51,808 bases of DNA, from contig NZ_RXHJ01000018.1 in NCBI RefSeq assembly GCF_003955685.1, forward strand, positions 1-51,808, written 5' to 3'. The notes below the pieces were generated by a model. That model searched no databases. It was not told the DNA's origin and saw only the letters and a list, made by a program, of their open reading frames with translations. This document shows positions 17,173 to 26,294 of the stretch, piece after piece. The translations under genes and the position numbers were made by a program. Position 1 is the first letter of the stretch. Every line of letters starts with the position of its first letter. Origin of the DNA: Corynebacterium hylobatis. GTDB taxonomy: Bacteria; Actinomycetota; Actinomycetes; Mycobacteriales; Mycobacteriaceae.

Positions 17173-17849
17173 GCCACCACCAGCCACACCGCAACCTGGT
17201 GCACCGCCGCGGCGATGATCGTGGCCGTGTGAAAGTGCTCGTGGTAGCCGAAGAGCCGGGCGTTGCGTCCGGGCCAGCGGAAGCCGTAGATCAGGGCGCC
17301 CAGCGAGTAGATGATGCCACCGGCGAACAGCAGCCAGACCACCGCGGGGCCGACCCCCGACCACAGCTGCGGGACCAGCGGCACGATGAGCCAGCCGAGC
17401 GTCAGGTAGACCACCACCGCCAGCCAACGCGGGTGGTTGATCCACACGAGGTTGAGCACAATGCCCAGGGCCGCTCCGGTCCATGCTGTGATCAGCATCC
17501 AGGTGGCATGGCGCGGTTCCAGGGCGATGAGGCAGAAGGGGGTGTAGGTGGCGGCGATGAAGAAGGCGATGGTGGCGTGGTCGGCGCGCCGCCACCCGTC
17601 AACTGTGCGCTGGTCAGGCCAGGTGCCCAGGTGGTAGGCGGCGGAGACCCCGAACAGGACCACGACGGAGACCGCGTAGAGGGTGACCCCCAGGGCCTGC
17701 CACCACACGATGCTCATCCAGGCGTAGGTGGAGAGCACCGAGCCCGCGATGACCGAGGCCAGGGCCGCGATGAAATGGAACCACCCGCGGGTGGCCGGAC
17801 GTGGACCCCGGTCGAGGAGAGTCCGAGTGATCGTGATCGTCTCTGCCAC
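17169..17849 (-). CDS. Hemolysin III family (TrhA/PAQR) membrane protein
   Basis: This 226-residue protein has seven membrane spans and belongs to the PAQR/hemolysin III family. Family residues are seen in WFHFIAALASVIAG near residue 22, FGVSAAYHLGTW near 66, DHATIAFFIAATYTPF near 90 and GYHEHFHTATIIAAAVHQ near the C-terminus; the Ser, Asp and His residues form the zinc site. Bacterial members take part in membrane energetics and fluidity control rather than haemolysis. The GTG at 17849 has AAAGGTGG upstream. Confidence 0.88.
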   Translation of the reverse strand: MAETITITRTLLDRGPRPATRGWFHFIAALASVIAGSVLSTYAWMSIVWWQALGVTLYAVSVVVLFGVSAAYHLGTWPDQRTVDGWRRADHATIAFFIAATYTPFCLIALEPRHATWMLITAWTGAALGIVLNLVWINHPRWLAVVVYLTLGWLIVPLVPQLWSGVGPAVVWLLFAGGIIYSLGALIYGFRWPGRNARLFGYHEHFHTATIIAAAVHQVAVWLVVA

Positions 17850-17948
17850 TACTGGACCACCTTTCTCAGGTGTAGGTTACGGATGCGTAAGTAACCGCCA
17901 GCGTACGCCCGCCCCGCGGGATCCGGCAAGAAGCTCCAGAAAGGAACC

Positions 17949-18077
17949 ATGGCTGACCCCGTACCCCATCAACAGGCATTCCAGCAGGCCCAGCGGACTT
18001 TCGCCAGCGGCTGGATCGGCAACGACAAGGACCCGGGAGGAATGATCCTCCCGGGTCCTGCCAGTCTCAACTGTTAG
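17949..18077 (+). CDS. Possible 42-residue small protein overlapping the purL terminator
   Basis: A start ATG with AAAGGA 5 bases upstream opens a frame of 42 codons that begins [18 protein letters not shown]. The last 16 codons are made of the purL hairpin, and the stop overlaps the purL stop. The first half has a plausible amphipathic composition, so either a real short gene gained its end from the terminator or the frame is chance. No family is recognised. Confidence 0.3.
   Translation: MADPVPHQQAFQQAQRTFASGWIGNDKDPGGMILPGPASLNC
18028..18059. terminator. Terminator after purL
   Basis: A perfect 14-bp stem (18028-18041 and 18046-18059) with a 4-base loop lies 15 bases after the purL stop. 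On the minus strand TTGTCG follows. Confidence 0.8.
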
Positions 18078-20350
18078 TCGACGACCGCGTTCGAACCCAC
18101 GGCGTGGCCGAACAGTTCCGGCAGGGTGCCCTGCCATGCTGCCTTGAGCTCGTCGAGGTCGACGGTGACCTCACCGAAGTTCAGCTCGCGGGCCGAGGTG
18201 GTCTCGCCGATCTTCACGGCCGACACACCCTTCTCAGCGGCGCGCGCCAGCACCGCGTCCACGCGGTCGGCGGTGGTGGCCACCACGGCACGGGAGGCAG
18301 ACTCGGAGAACAGCGCCACGAACTCATCCTCGTGAACCCCCGAGAGATCGAGATTGACACCACCCTGCGAGCGGAAGGCCATCTCGGCCACAGCCTGCGC
18401 CAGCCCACCCTCGGAGAGGTCGTGGGCGGCGGTCACATCGGTGTTGCCGACGAAGAAGTCCGCGAGGCGCTCCTCGTTGGCCAGGTCGATCTTCGGGGGC
18501 AGGCCCTTGAGACCGCCACCGGAGATCTGCTGCCAGATGGAGCCGCCGAACTCGTCGGCGGTCTCACCCAGCAGGATGAGCACCTCGGAGCCCTCGACGG
18601 TGCCGAGGTCGTGGCCGATGGCGTCGTGGACGTCCTCGATGACACCGAGGACACCGACGACCGGGGTCGGCAGGATCGGGGTCTCACCGGTCTGGTTGTA
18701 GAAGGAGACGTTGCCGCCGGATACCGGGATCTCCAGCTCCTTGGCACCGTCGGCCAGCCCGTGGACGGACTCACGGAACTGCCACATCACATCCGGGTTC
18801 TCCGGGGAGCCGAAGTTGAGGCAGTTGGTCACGGCCACCGGCTTCGCGCCGGTGACGGCGACGTTGCGGTAGGCCTCGGCCAGTGCCAGGCGGGCACCGG
18901 TGCGCGGGTCCAGCTGGGTGTAGCGGCCGGAGGCGTCCGCGGAGACCGCGACACCGCGGTTGGTCTCCTCGTTGATGCGCAGGACACCGGCGTCGGAGTA
19001 CTTCGCCTTGACGGTGTTGCCGCGCACGTAGCGGTCGAACTGCTCGGTGATGAAGTCACGGGAGCACAGCGCCGGGGAAGCGACCATGTCGAACAGGGCC
19101 TGCTTCAGGTCGTCGGGACGCTCGACGGGGGTCTGCTGCTGCAGCTCGTCCTGCCACTCCGGGCGGGCGAAGGGTCGCTCGTAGACCGGGCCCTCATCGA
19201 TGGTGGAGGCCGGGGCGTCGACCACGAGCTCGCCGTTGTGGTAGACGAGGTAGCGGTCCTTCTCGTCGATGACCTCACCGATCTCGGCGACGGGAACCTC
19301 CCACTTGGCGCAGATCTCCTTGAACTTCTCCACGTTCTCCGGCGACACCACGGCGCACATGCGCTCCTGGGACTCGGAGGCGAGGATCTCCGCGGCGGTC
19401 ATGTTCTCGGCGCGCAGCGGTACGGAGTCGAGGTTGACGCGCATGCCACCGTCACCGGCGGCGGCCAGCTCCGAGGTGGCGCAGGCCAGGCCGCCGCCAC
19501 CGAGGTCCTGGATACCGACGACGACGCCGGCCTGGTACAGCTCGAGGCAGCACTCGATGAGGACCTTCTCGGCGAAGGGGTCGCCCACCTGCACGGCCGG
19601 CAGCTTGCGCTCGGCACCCTCCTCGAAGTTCGCGGAACCGAGGACGGAGACACCGCCGATGCCGTCGAGTCCGGTGCGGGAACCGAAGAGCATGACCTTG
19701 TTGCCGGTGCCGGAGGCGAAGGCCAGCTTGAGGTCCTCCACCTTCAGGGTGCCCACGCACAGCGCGTTGACCAGGGGGTTGCCCAGGTAGGCCTCGTCGA
19801 AGACGGTTTCGCCGCCGATGTTGGGCAGGCCGAGGGAGTTGCCGTAGCCGCCGATGCCGGAGACCACGCCCGGCAGGACACGGCCGGTGTCGGCTGCGTC
19901 GGCGGGGCCGAAGCGCAGCTGGTCCATCACGGCGATCGGGCGGGCGCCCATGGCCATGATGTCGCGGACGATGCCGCCGATGCCGGTGGCCGCACCCTGG
20001 TAGGGCTCCACGAAGGAGGGGCTGTTGTGGGATTCGACGCGGAAGGTGACGGCGTCGCCGCCCCCGATGTCGACCACGCCGGCGTTCTCGCCGATGCCGG
20101 CGAGGATCTTCTCCGCCATCTCAGGCGTGGTGGTCTGGCCGAAGTAGCGCAGGTGCACCTTGGAGGACTTGTAGGAGCAGTGCTCCGACCACATCACGGA
20201 GTAGGCGGTCAGCTCGGCGTCCGTGGGACGGCGGCCGAGGATCTCCCTGATCTTGGTGTATTCATCATCCAGGAGACCCAGCTCAGCGTAGGGCTGCTCG
20301 AGCTCCGGGGTGGCCTTGGCGGCGTCGACGGTGTCGTTGTGGACAGTCAT
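18074..20350 (-). CDS. purL: Phosphoribosylformylglycinamidine synthase subunit PurL
   Basis: This is the small-type PurL of 758 residues, the ATP-dependent synthetase that makes FGAM from FGAR using ammonia supplied by PurQ, with PurS as assembly partner. Visible motifs are the early [18 protein letters not shown] (residues about 50-68), [17 protein letters not shown] near 118, and [19 protein letters not shown] near 292. The ATG at 20350 has GGAGG upstream and stands 15 bases after the purQ stop. It is the last gene of purS-purQ-purL. Confidence 0.97.
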   Translation of the reverse strand: MTVHNDTVDAAKATPELEQPYAELGLLDDEYTKIREILGRRPTDAELTAYSVMWSEHCSYKSSKVHLRYFGQTTTPEMAEKILAGIGENAGVVDIGGGDAVTFRVESHNSPSFVEPYQGAATGIGGIVRDIMAMGARPIAVMDQLRFGPADAADTGRVLPGVVSGIGGYGNSLGLPNIGGETVFDEAYLGNPLVNALCVGTLKVEDLKLAFASGTGNKVMLFGSRTGLDGIGGVSVLGSANFEEGAERKLPAVQVGDPFAEKVLIECCLELYQAGVVVGIQDLGGGGLACATSELAAAGDGGMRVNLDSVPLRAENMTAAEILASESQERMCAVVSPENVEKFKEICAKWEVPVAEIGEVIDEKDRYLVYHNGELVVDAPASTIDEGPVYERPFARPEWQDELQQQTPVERPDDLKQALFDMVASPALCSRDFITEQFDRYVRGNTVKAKYSDAGVLRINEETNRGVAVSADASGRYTQLDPRTGARLALAEAYRNVAVTGAKPVAVTNCLNFGSPENPDVMWQFRESVHGLADGAKELEIPVSGGNVSFYNQTGETPILPTPVVGVLGVIEDVHDAIGHDLGTVEGSEVLILLGETADEFGGSIWQQISGGGLKGLPPKIDLANEERLADFFVGNTDVTAAHDLSEGGLAQAVAEMAFRSQGGVNLDLSGVHEDEFVALFSESASRAVVATTADRVDAVLARAAEKGVSAVKIGETTSARELNFGEVTVDLDELKAAWQGTLPELFGHAVGSNAVVD

Positions 20351-20365
20351 TGTGTGTTGCGCCTC

Positions 20366-21037
20366 CTAGGCTGCGATCGTGCCGATGGCGGACAGGAACA
20401 TCCCCAGGCCGTCGGTGGACGGTCCGGTGAGGATCTCGACGGCATGCTCCGGGTGCGGCATGAGGCCGACGACACGGCCGGTCTCGTTGGTGATGCCGGC
20501 GATGGCGTTGAGGGAACCGTTGTAGTTGTCGGTGTAGCGGAAGACCACGCGGCCCTCGCCCTCGAGCTGCTCGATGGTCTCCGGGGCGGCCTGGAAACGG
20601 CCTTCTCCGTGTTTGGCCGGCACGAGGATCTTCTGGCCGGTCTCGTAGTTCTTCGTCCACGCGGTGTCATTGTTGACCACCTCGAGGTAGGTGTCGGTGC
20701 AGTGGAAGTGCAGCCCCTGGTTGCGGGTCAGGGCACCGGGAAGCAGACGGGCCTCCGTCAGCACCTGGAAGCCGTTGCAGATACCCAGGACGGGCATGCC
20801 TTTTCCTGCGGCGTCGACGACCGCGCGCATCACCGGGGCGATGGCGGAGATGGCACCGGAGCGCAGGTAGTCCCCGTAGGAGAAACCACCGGGGACGACG
20901 ACCGCGTCGACGCCCCTGAGGTCTTCATCGGCGTGCCAGAGGTTGACCACCTCGGCACCGGCGATGCGCACCGCGCGGGCGGCGTCGACATCGTCGAGGG
21001 TGCCGGGGAAGGTGATGACACCGATCTTCGCGGTCAC
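20366..21037 (-). CDS. purQ: Phosphoribosylformylglycinamidine synthase subunit PurQ
   Basis: This is a 223-residue class I glutamine amidotransferase that releases ammonia for PurL. The nucleophile Cys is in [14 protein letters not shown] near residue 87, and the His and Glu of the triad are in MPHPEHAVE near 193. The start is the GTG at 21037, which overlaps the purS stop by 4 bases (GTGA), implying translational coupling. Confidence 0.97.
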   Translation of the reverse strand: MTAKIGVITFPGTLDDVDAARAVRIAGAEVVNLWHADEDLRGVDAVVVPGGFSYGDYLRSGAISAIAPVMRAVVDAAGKGMPVLGICNGFQVLTEARLLPGALTRNQGLHFHCTDTYLEVVNNDTAWTKNYETGQKILVPAKHGEGRFQAAPETIEQLEGEGRVVFRYTDNYNGSLNAIAGITNETGRVVGLMPHPEHAVEILTGPSTDGLGMFLSAIGTIAA

Positions 21038-21279
21038 TTGGCGACCTCCACGCCCACAACCTCGAAGTCCTCGATCACGGTGTTGGCGAGCAGCGTCTCG
21101 GCGACCTTCTCGAGGTCGGCGGTGGAGACGGAGTCGTCCACCTCCAGCTCGAAACGCTTGCCCTGACGTACGTCGCTGACGCCGGTGACGCCGATGCGTC
21201 CCAGCGCACGGTGGACGGCCTGTCCCTGGGGATCCAGGATCTCCGCCTTCGGCATGACATTCACAACAACACGGGCCAC
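21034..21279 (-). CDS. purS: Phosphoribosylformylglycinamidine synthase subunit PurS
   Basis: This 81-residue subunit bridges PurL and PurQ. The beta-alpha-beta fold reads [19 protein letters not shown] with later [11 protein letters not shown], as in the family. The GTG at 21279 has AAGGGA upstream. It is the first gene of purSQL, with a -10-like TAGAAT about 40 bases before the start, so this operon has a leader, unlike the neighbouring pur genes. Confidence 0.95.
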   Translation of the reverse strand: MARVVVNVMPKAEILDPQGQAVHRALGRIGVTGVSDVRQGKRFELEVDDSVSTADLEKVAETLLANTVIEDFEVVGVEVAK

Positions 21280-21316
21280 AGTTTTCCCTTATCTTCGCCG
21301 TAATTGGTCGGTCTTC

Positions 21317-21322
21317 ATTCTA
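21317..21322 (-). promoter_or_regulatory. -10 of purSQL
   Basis: TAGAAT on the minus strand stands 37 bases before the purS GTG, in an AT-richer stretch. It is the best promoter candidate of the intergenic region 21280-21378, giving a leader of about 30 bases. Confidence 0.5.
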
Positions 21323-21378
21323 GCCTGCTACACCAAACCGGAATACTTCGCACGATCTGGCCAGTAGATAAGGTGCTA

Positions 21379-21873
21379 TCAGCGGGGCAGGTTGGCCTCG
21401 ATGAGGGAGACCACCTCCGGGTCCTGCGGTTCGGTCCGCGGCCGGATACGGGCGATGACCGCACCGTCGGGAGCGATGAGGAATTTCTCGAAGTTCCACT
21501 GCACATCCCCCGCCTCGCCGGCTGCATCCGCCACCTGCGTGAGCTGACGGTAGAGCGGGTGCGCCCCCTCGCCGTTGACCTCCAGGCGCGACAGCAGGGG
21601 GAAGCTCACCCCGTAATTGAGGGAGCAGAACGAGGAGATCTCCTCGTCAGTGCCCGGCTCCTGGCCGCCGAACTGGTTGCAGGGCGCGCCGATGACGGTC
21701 AGGCCACGGTCGCCGTAGTCCCAGGCGAGCTGCTGGAGACCGGCGTACTGCGGGGTCAGGCCGCACTCGGAGGCGGTGTTGACCAGCAGGATCAGGTCCC
21801 CACCGGCGATGTCGCCGAGGGTCGAGGAGGTGGAGTCGTTGAGGGTCACGGGGGTGCTGAGAAGCGTCGTCAT
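21379..21873 (-). CDS. mpx: Mycothiol peroxidase (glutathione peroxidase family)
   Basis: This 164-residue thiol peroxidase reduces hydrogen peroxide and organic peroxides. In C. glutamicum the orthologue (Mpx), in the same genomic place as I recall, uses mycothiol or thioredoxin because the cell has no glutathione. The peroxidatic Cys is in LVNTASECGLTPQY near residue 37, the family GAPCNQFGGQEPG follows, and the catalytic Trp-Asn is in WNFEKFLI. The ATG at 21873 lies 6 bases after TAGTCT. It is probably a single-gene unit upstream of purS. Confidence 0.9.
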   Translation of the reverse strand: MTTLLSTPVTLNDSTSSTLGDIAGGDLILLVNTASECGLTPQYAGLQQLAWDYGDRGLTVIGAPCNQFGGQEPGTDEEISSFCSLNYGVSFPLLSRLEVNGEGAHPLYRQLTQVADAAGEAGDVQWNFEKFLIAPDGAVIARIRPRTEPQDPEVVSLIEANLPR

Positions 21874-21879
21874 GGCCCC

Positions 21880-21885
21880 AGACTA
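21880..21885 (-). promoter_or_regulatory. -10 of mpx
   Basis: TAGTCT on the minus strand lies 6 bases before the mpx ATG. The stretch from here to the ATG is nearly the same as that before mshD (TAGTCTGGGG in both), another mycothiol gene. Confidence 0.5.
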
Positions 21886-21889
21886 CGGC

Positions 21890-22567
21890 TCAGATCATGG
21901 CACGGTAGTCGCCCGGGTCCGCGCCGGCCGCAACGGCGGCGACGGCCGCACGCAGGAAATCCGAGGAGACCTTCCGGTCCTCCAGGTTGCGCCCCGACAC
22001 GGACAGGCGGATGGTGTTGCCGCGGGCGGCGCCGCGTTCGGCGGCCCGGATGACGTTACGCCGCCACCATTTCGCCGCGCCGAAACCCTCACCGACGGAC
22101 AGGTTGCGGCACTGTCGGAAGGAGCCGTCGGTGAGGTTGTGCAGGCCGCGGGTGCTGGCGGCCAGCGCGAAGTCGAATTCCGGCAGTACCTCGAGGGTGC
22201 CCGGCGACATCCGCCACCGTGGCGGGGCGAAGATGTCCATCTCGAAACCGATCCTGCGCATCTGCCGCGTGGCCCCGGCCAGGCGCAGGCGGGCCTCGTG
22301 GGCGTCCAGGTTGGCGAATTCGGAGCGCCGGCCCTGCACCGCCTGGTCGAAGCCGTTGAGGATGAGCACCCGGCCCGCCTCCTGCTGGGCGAGCAGCCAG
22401 TCACGGGTGCGGTGGTCCCGGGCCAGGCGCCAGTTGCCGTCGATGTGCGGGGCGACGAGCAACGAGACGGGGATCCCCTCCGCGTCGAGCAACTTCATCA
22501 TGCCCGCCACCGCTCCCCTGGTGTCGGAGAAAATACTGGAGACTGAAACCAGGAGACGGCCGCGCAT
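21890..22567 (-). CDS. DUF2334 polysaccharide deacetylase-like protein
   Basis: This 225-residue protein belongs to the DUF2334 branch of the NodB/polysaccharide deacetylase superfamily. No signal peptide is present: the protein begins MRGRLLVSVSSIFSDTRGAV. Visible segments are GIPVSLLVAPHIDGNWRL near residue 32 and FAPPRWRMSPGTLEVL near 115; the usual metal-binding HxxxH is not obvious, so activity is uncertain. The ATG at 22567 lies 7 bases after GATAAT, which overlaps the ptrB stop codon. The gene follows ptrB by 8 bases and could be read from both promoters. Confidence 0.72.
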   Translation of the reverse strand: MRGRLLVSVSSIFSDTRGAVAGMMKLLDAEGIPVSLLVAPHIDGNWRLARDHRTRDWLLAQQEAGRVLILNGFDQAVQGRRSEFANLDAHEARLRLAGATRQMRRIGFEMDIFAPPRWRMSPGTLEVLPEFDFALAASTRGLHNLTDGSFRQCRNLSVGEGFGAAKWWRRNVIRAAERGAARGNTIRLSVSGRNLEDRKVSSDFLRAAVAAVAAGADPGDYRAMI

Positions 22568-22574
22568 AAGGGGA

Positions 22575-22580
22575 ATTATC
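22575..22580 (-). promoter_or_regulatory. -10 of the DUF2334 gene, overlapping the ptrB stop
   Basis: GATAAT on the minus strand stands 7 bases before the ATG at 22567. Its TAA is the ptrB stop codon, so part of the match may be chance. Confidence 0.4.
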
Positions 22581-24735
22581 GCACGGCCCGCTCACTCTGT
22601 CGCGGCGGAACGGTCACAGCCCCCGCGGTCCACAGGGTCCACGCGTACTCGAAGGCGGTCTGGCGCCAGCGCGCGTAGCGGCCGGAGACACCACCGTGTC
22701 CGGCGGACATCTCCGTTTTGAGCAGGAACTGTCCCCCGGTGGCGGTCTCACGCAGCTTCGCGATCCACTTCGCCGGCTCCACATAGAGCACGCGCGTGTC
22801 GTTGATGGAGGTGATGGCCAGGATGTCCGGGTAGTCCTTCGCCGCGACGTTCTCGTAGGGGGCGTAGGAGGCCATGTAGTCGTAGACGTCCGGATCGTGG
22901 AAGGGGTCGCCCCACTCATCCCATTCGGTGACTGTCAGCGGCAGTTCCGGTTTGAGCATGGAGGTCAGCGGGTCCACGAAAGGCACGATGGCCTGAATCC
23001 CGGCGAAACGGTCCGGGGCCATGTTGGCGATCGCGCCCATGAGCATGCCACCGGCGGAACCCCCCTCGGCGACCAACCGGTCCGGGGTGGTCAGCCCGCG
23101 GGAGATCAGCTCGTCGGCGACGGCGATGAAGTCGGTGAAGGTGTTCTTCTTCTTCTCCAGCTTTCCGTTGTCGTACCAGGCGCGCCCCATCTCGCCGCCG
23201 CCGCGGACATGAGCCACCGCGAAGATCATTCCGCGGTCCATGACGGAGAGCCTGGCGATGGAGAAGCCCGGGTCGATGCTGGATTCGTAGGAACCGTAGG
23301 CGTAGAGCACCGTCGGGTTCGGGCGGCTGAGGTCCAGGTCGGCGCGGTGCACCACGGAGACCGGGATCTGCTCGCCGTCCTCGGCCGTGGCCCACAGGCG
23401 GTGGGCGGTGTAGTCCTCGCGGTGGTAACCGCCGAGCACCTCCTGCTCCTTGAGCAGGGTGAACTCACCGGAGGCGATGCGGTAGTCGTAGAGGCGCGCC
23501 GGGGTGGTGAAGGAACCGTAGGAGATGCGGATGACGGGTGCGTCCCATTCCGGGTTGCCCAGGGAACCGGCGGTGTAGAGCTCCTCGTCGAAGTCCAGTT
23601 CCTTGAACGTGTCGTAGCAGCCGGAGGCGCTCAGCTCCATGACGGCGAGGCGGCCGATGGCACCGCGGCGGTAGGAGGCGACGATGTGGCCCTGGAAGGT
23701 GTCCACGCCCTCGATGCGGGTCTCCGGGTCGTGCGGGATGAGCTCCTCAAGCTTCCGCAGCGGCCGCAGGTCCGCGACAGGGCATTCCCCGATGGCGAAG
23801 TTGGGGCCGGTGGCGTTGTGGGTGACGATCCACCGGTCCTCCCCGCCCTCCAGGCCAGGCAGGACGGCGTGGTCGACGGAGTACTCGACGTTCTTCTCCC
23901 GCGGCCACAGGACCTCGAACTCGCCCTCGGGGTTGTCCATCAGCAGGACGCGGGTCTCGGAGGTGATCTTGGAGGCCGCCTCGATGATCAGGTACTTCTC
24001 GCTGCGGGTGGAGCCGACGCCCGTGAAGAACTGTTCGTCGTCCTCGCGGAAGACGCAGACGTCCTCGGCGGGGTCGGTGCCGATGCGGTGGCGCCACACG
24101 GTGTCGGGGCGCCAGGCCTCGTCAACACGCTGGTAGAACAGGTGGTCCTCCCCCGCCCAGGTCGCACCGTAGTAGACGTTCTCCAGGACATCGGACAGCA
24201 GTTCGCCGGTCTCCAGATCCTTGATGTGGAGAGTGAAGCGCTCGTCGCCGGTGGTGTCCACGGAGTAGGCGAGGAAACGGCCGGAGGTGGTCACGGAGGA
24301 GGCACCGAGGGAGAAGAATTCGTGGCCCTCGGCCAGTGCATTGAGGTCGAGGATGATCTGCTCACCCTCGGGGCGGCCCTCCTCGGGGATGACCGGCGGG
24401 GTCCACGGGTCATGCGCCGCGTCGACGGGGATCCGGCAGGAGTAGCCGTAGTCCTTGCCCTCCTCGGTGCGCCCGTAGTACCACCAGTCACCGGACCGCT
24501 GTGGGACGGACATGTCCGTCTCCTTGATGCGGGACTTGATCTCGGTGTAGATCTCCTCGGTGAGGTCCTCGATGTCCGCGGTCTGCTGCTTGGTGTACGC
24601 GTTCTCCGCCTCGAGGTGGGCGATCGTCGCCGGGGAGTCCTTGTCCCGCATCCACTCGTAGTCGTCGATGAAGGTGCGGCCGTGGAATTCACGGACCACC
24701 GGGTGGCGCGGGGCGATCGGGGGCTGCAGAGTCAT
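22576..24735 (-). CDS. ptrB: Oligopeptidase B (S9A family)
   Basis: This 719-residue cytoplasmic serine peptidase cleaves short peptides after basic residues. A seven-bladed propeller (residues about 70-410) shields a C-terminal alpha/beta hydrolase domain. The catalytic Ser is in AEGGSAGGMLMGAIAN near residue 550, Asp in INDTRVLYVEPAKW near 650 and His in SAGHGGVSGRY near 690. The ATG at 24735 is chosen because TACGAT stands exactly 7 bases upstream; a GTG six codons earlier lacks such a signal. The start lies 21 bases from the purC stop. Confidence 0.94.
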   Translation of the reverse strand: MTLQPPIAPRHPVVREFHGRTFIDDYEWMRDKDSPATIAHLEAENAYTKQQTADIEDLTEEIYTEIKSRIKETDMSVPQRSGDWWYYGRTEEGKDYGYSCRIPVDAAHDPWTPPVIPEEGRPEGEQIILDLNALAEGHEFFSLGASSVTTSGRFLAYSVDTTGDERFTLHIKDLETGELLSDVLENVYYGATWAGEDHLFYQRVDEAWRPDTVWRHRIGTDPAEDVCVFREDDEQFFTGVGSTRSEKYLIIEAASKITSETRVLLMDNPEGEFEVLWPREKNVEYSVDHAVLPGLEGGEDRWIVTHNATGPNFAIGECPVADLRPLRKLEELIPHDPETRIEGVDTFQGHIVASYRRGAIGRLAVMELSASGCYDTFKELDFDEELYTAGSLGNPEWDAPVIRISYGSFTTPARLYDYRIASGEFTLLKEQEVLGGYHREDYTAHRLWATAEDGEQIPVSVVHRADLDLSRPNPTVLYAYGSYESSIDPGFSIARLSVMDRGMIFAVAHVRGGGEMGRAWYDNGKLEKKKNTFTDFIAVADELISRGLTTPDRLVAEGGSAGGMLMGAIANMAPDRFAGIQAIVPFVDPLTSMLKPELPLTVTEWDEWGDPFHDPDVYDYMASYAPYENVAAKDYPDILAITSINDTRVLYVEPAKWIAKLRETATGGQFLLKTEMSAGHGGVSGRYARWRQTAFEYAWTLWTAGAVTVPPRQSERAVR

Positions 24736-24742
24736 GTCCCCG

Positions 24743-24748
24743 ATCGTA
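24743..24748 (-). promoter_or_regulatory. -10 of ptrB, leaderless
   Basis: TACGAT on the minus strand stands 7 bases before the ATG at 24735, and decides between two possible starts. Confidence 0.5.
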
Positions 24749-24756
24749 GTCACCGG

Positions 24757-25650
24757 CTAGACGCAGTCCCCGACCCAGGTGGCGAACTTCTTGCCCGAAA
24801 GCCGCTCGTAGGCCTCGATGTAGCGCTCGCGGGTGGCCTCCACGACGGAACCGGGCAGGACCGGCGGCGGGGTGGTGCCGTTGACGTCCCAGCCGGACTT
24901 CGGGGAGGTGAGCCAGTTGCGCACGTACTGTTTGTCGAAGCTGGGCTGGACCTTCCCCTCCTCGTAGCTGTCCGCCGGCCAGTAGCGTGAGGAGTCCGGG
25001 GTCAGCACCTCATCGGCAAGAACGAGGGTGCCGTTCTCGTCGAGGCCGAACTCGAATTTGGTGTCGGCCAGGATGATGCCCCGGGACTCGGCGAGTGCAG
25101 CGGCCTCGGAGTAGATCCGCAGGGTGGCCTCGCGCAGCTCGTCGGCCCGGTCCTCACCGAGCTTTGCGACGACCGCCTCAAAGCTCACGTTCTCATCGTG
25201 ATCACCGAGCTCCGCCTTGGTGGCCGGGGTGAAGATCGGCTCGGGCAGCTTCGAGGACTCGACCAGACCCTCGGGCAGCTGGATACCGCAGACGGTGCCG
25301 TCGGCCTGGTACTCCTTCAGCCCGGAGCCGGTGAGATAGCCGCGTGCCACGCACTCGAAGGGCAGCATCTTCAGCTTCTTCACGATCAGGGCCCGGCCCA
25401 GCACCTCCTCCGGGATCCGGGGGTCATCCGCCGGTCCCGCGAGGTGGTTGGGGAAGTCGATGGCGTTGAAGAAGAACACGCTCATCGCGGTGAGCACACG
25501 CCCCTTGTCCGGGATCTCCGGATCGAGGATGTGGTCGTAGGCGGAAATCCGGTCGGAGACCACCATCAGGAGGGTGTGGTCATCCACTTCGTAGATCTCA
25601 CGGACTTTGCCGGCGGAGAGGTGATTGTAGTCGGACAGCTCAGGACGCAT
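24757..25650 (-). CDS. purC: SAICAR synthetase PurC
   Basis: PurC joins CAIR and aspartate with ATP to give SAICAR. The protein has 297 residues, the longer type seen in actinobacteria and yeast. Visible are [20 protein letters not shown] near the start, [19 protein letters not shown] near 97 and [15 protein letters not shown] near 195. The ATG at 25650 lies exactly 7 bases after TAAACT. It lies upstream of ptrB and diverges from the reductase-like gene at 25731. Confidence 0.97.
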   Translation of the reverse strand: MRPELSDYNHLSAGKVREIYEVDDHTLLMVVSDRISAYDHILDPEIPDKGRVLTAMSVFFFNAIDFPNHLAGPADDPRIPEEVLGRALIVKKLKMLPFECVARGYLTGSGLKEYQADGTVCGIQLPEGLVESSKLPEPIFTPATKAELGDHDENVSFEAVVAKLGEDRADELREATLRIYSEAAALAESRGIILADTKFEFGLDENGTLVLADEVLTPDSSRYWPADSYEEGKVQPSFDKQYVRNWLTSPKSGWDVNGTTPPPVLPGSVVEATRERYIEAYERLSGKKFATWVGDCV

Positions 25651-25657
25651 GGCCAGC

Positions 25658-25663
25658 AGTTTA
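25658..25663 (-). promoter_or_regulatory. -10 of purC, leaderless
   Basis: TAAACT on the minus strand stands 7 bases before the purC ATG. No Shine-Dalgarno is present. Confidence 0.6.
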
Positions 25664-25717
25664 GACCCGGCCGAGGTGCTTGGGTAATTGTGGGTTCCGC
25701 GCAGTCCCCGCCGACCG

Positions 25718-25723
25718 TAGACT
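25718..25723 (+). promoter_or_regulatory. -10 of the reductase-like gene, leaderless
   Basis: TAGACT on the plus strand stands 7 bases before the GTG at 25731. Confidence 0.6.
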
Positions 25724-25730
25724 TGAGGGC

Positions 25731-26294
25731 GTGGCTTTCCTCTATTACACGGCGACCACGCTCAACGGCTTCCTCGCCGACGACAACAACTCCCTGCAGT
25801 GGCTCTTCGACGTGCCTGGGGCCCAGGAGGCGGAGGCCGGGATCGATGACCTCCTGGTCGGCGTATCCACCCTGGCGATGGGCTCCACCACCTACGAATG
25901 GATGCTCCGAGAGCTCGATCTGCTGAACTTCCCGGAGAAGTGGACGGAGAGCTACGGTTCCAGACCTACCTGGGTCTTCTCCTCCCGCGAGCTCCCTGTT
26001 CCGGCGGGGGTGGACGTCCGCGTGATCAACAGTTCGGTGGCCGACGCGCTGCCGGGGATCCTCGCCTCAGCCGGGGCAGGTGACGTGTGGATCGTCGGCG
26101 GTGGCGACCTGGCAGGTCAGTTCCTCGACGCCGGCGCACTCGACCGCATCACCCTGACGCTGGCCCCGGTGTTCCTGCCCGGCGGGGCGCCACTGTTTCC
26201 CCGCCGGTTGGAGAGCTCGCACCTCCACCTCACCGGGACGCGGCAGACGGGGCAGTTCGTGGAGCTGACCTTCGATGTGACGCCTCCGGGCTAG
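25731..26294 (+). CDS. Dihydrofolate reductase / RibD C-terminal family protein
   Basis: This 187-residue cytoplasmic protein has the DHFR-like fold shared with the RibD reductase domain. The start [19 protein letters not shown], the segment [13 protein letters not shown] near residue 48 and [17 protein letters not shown] near 117 are typical; the last is the NADPH loop. Family members are often annotated as dihydrofolate reductase but the substrate is unproven. The GTG at 25731 lies 7 bases after TAGACT. Its stop overlaps that of convergent purB within CTAG (26291-26294). Confidence 0.85.
   Translation: MAFLYYTATTLNGFLADDNNSLQWLFDVPGAQEAEAGIDDLLVGVSTLAMGSTTYEWMLRELDLLNFPEKWTESYGSRPTWVFSSRELPVPAGVDVRVINSSVADALPGILASAGAGDVWIVGGGDLAGQFLDAGALDRITLTLAPVFLPGGAPLFPRRLESSHLHLTGTRQTGQFVELTFDVTPPG

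Noticed and set aside
18104..21166. Very long open frame on the plus strand opposite purS-purQ-purL
   Set aside because: It is antisense to three well-supported pur genes, has biased, repetitive composition typical of high-GC mirror frames, and no recognisable domain.
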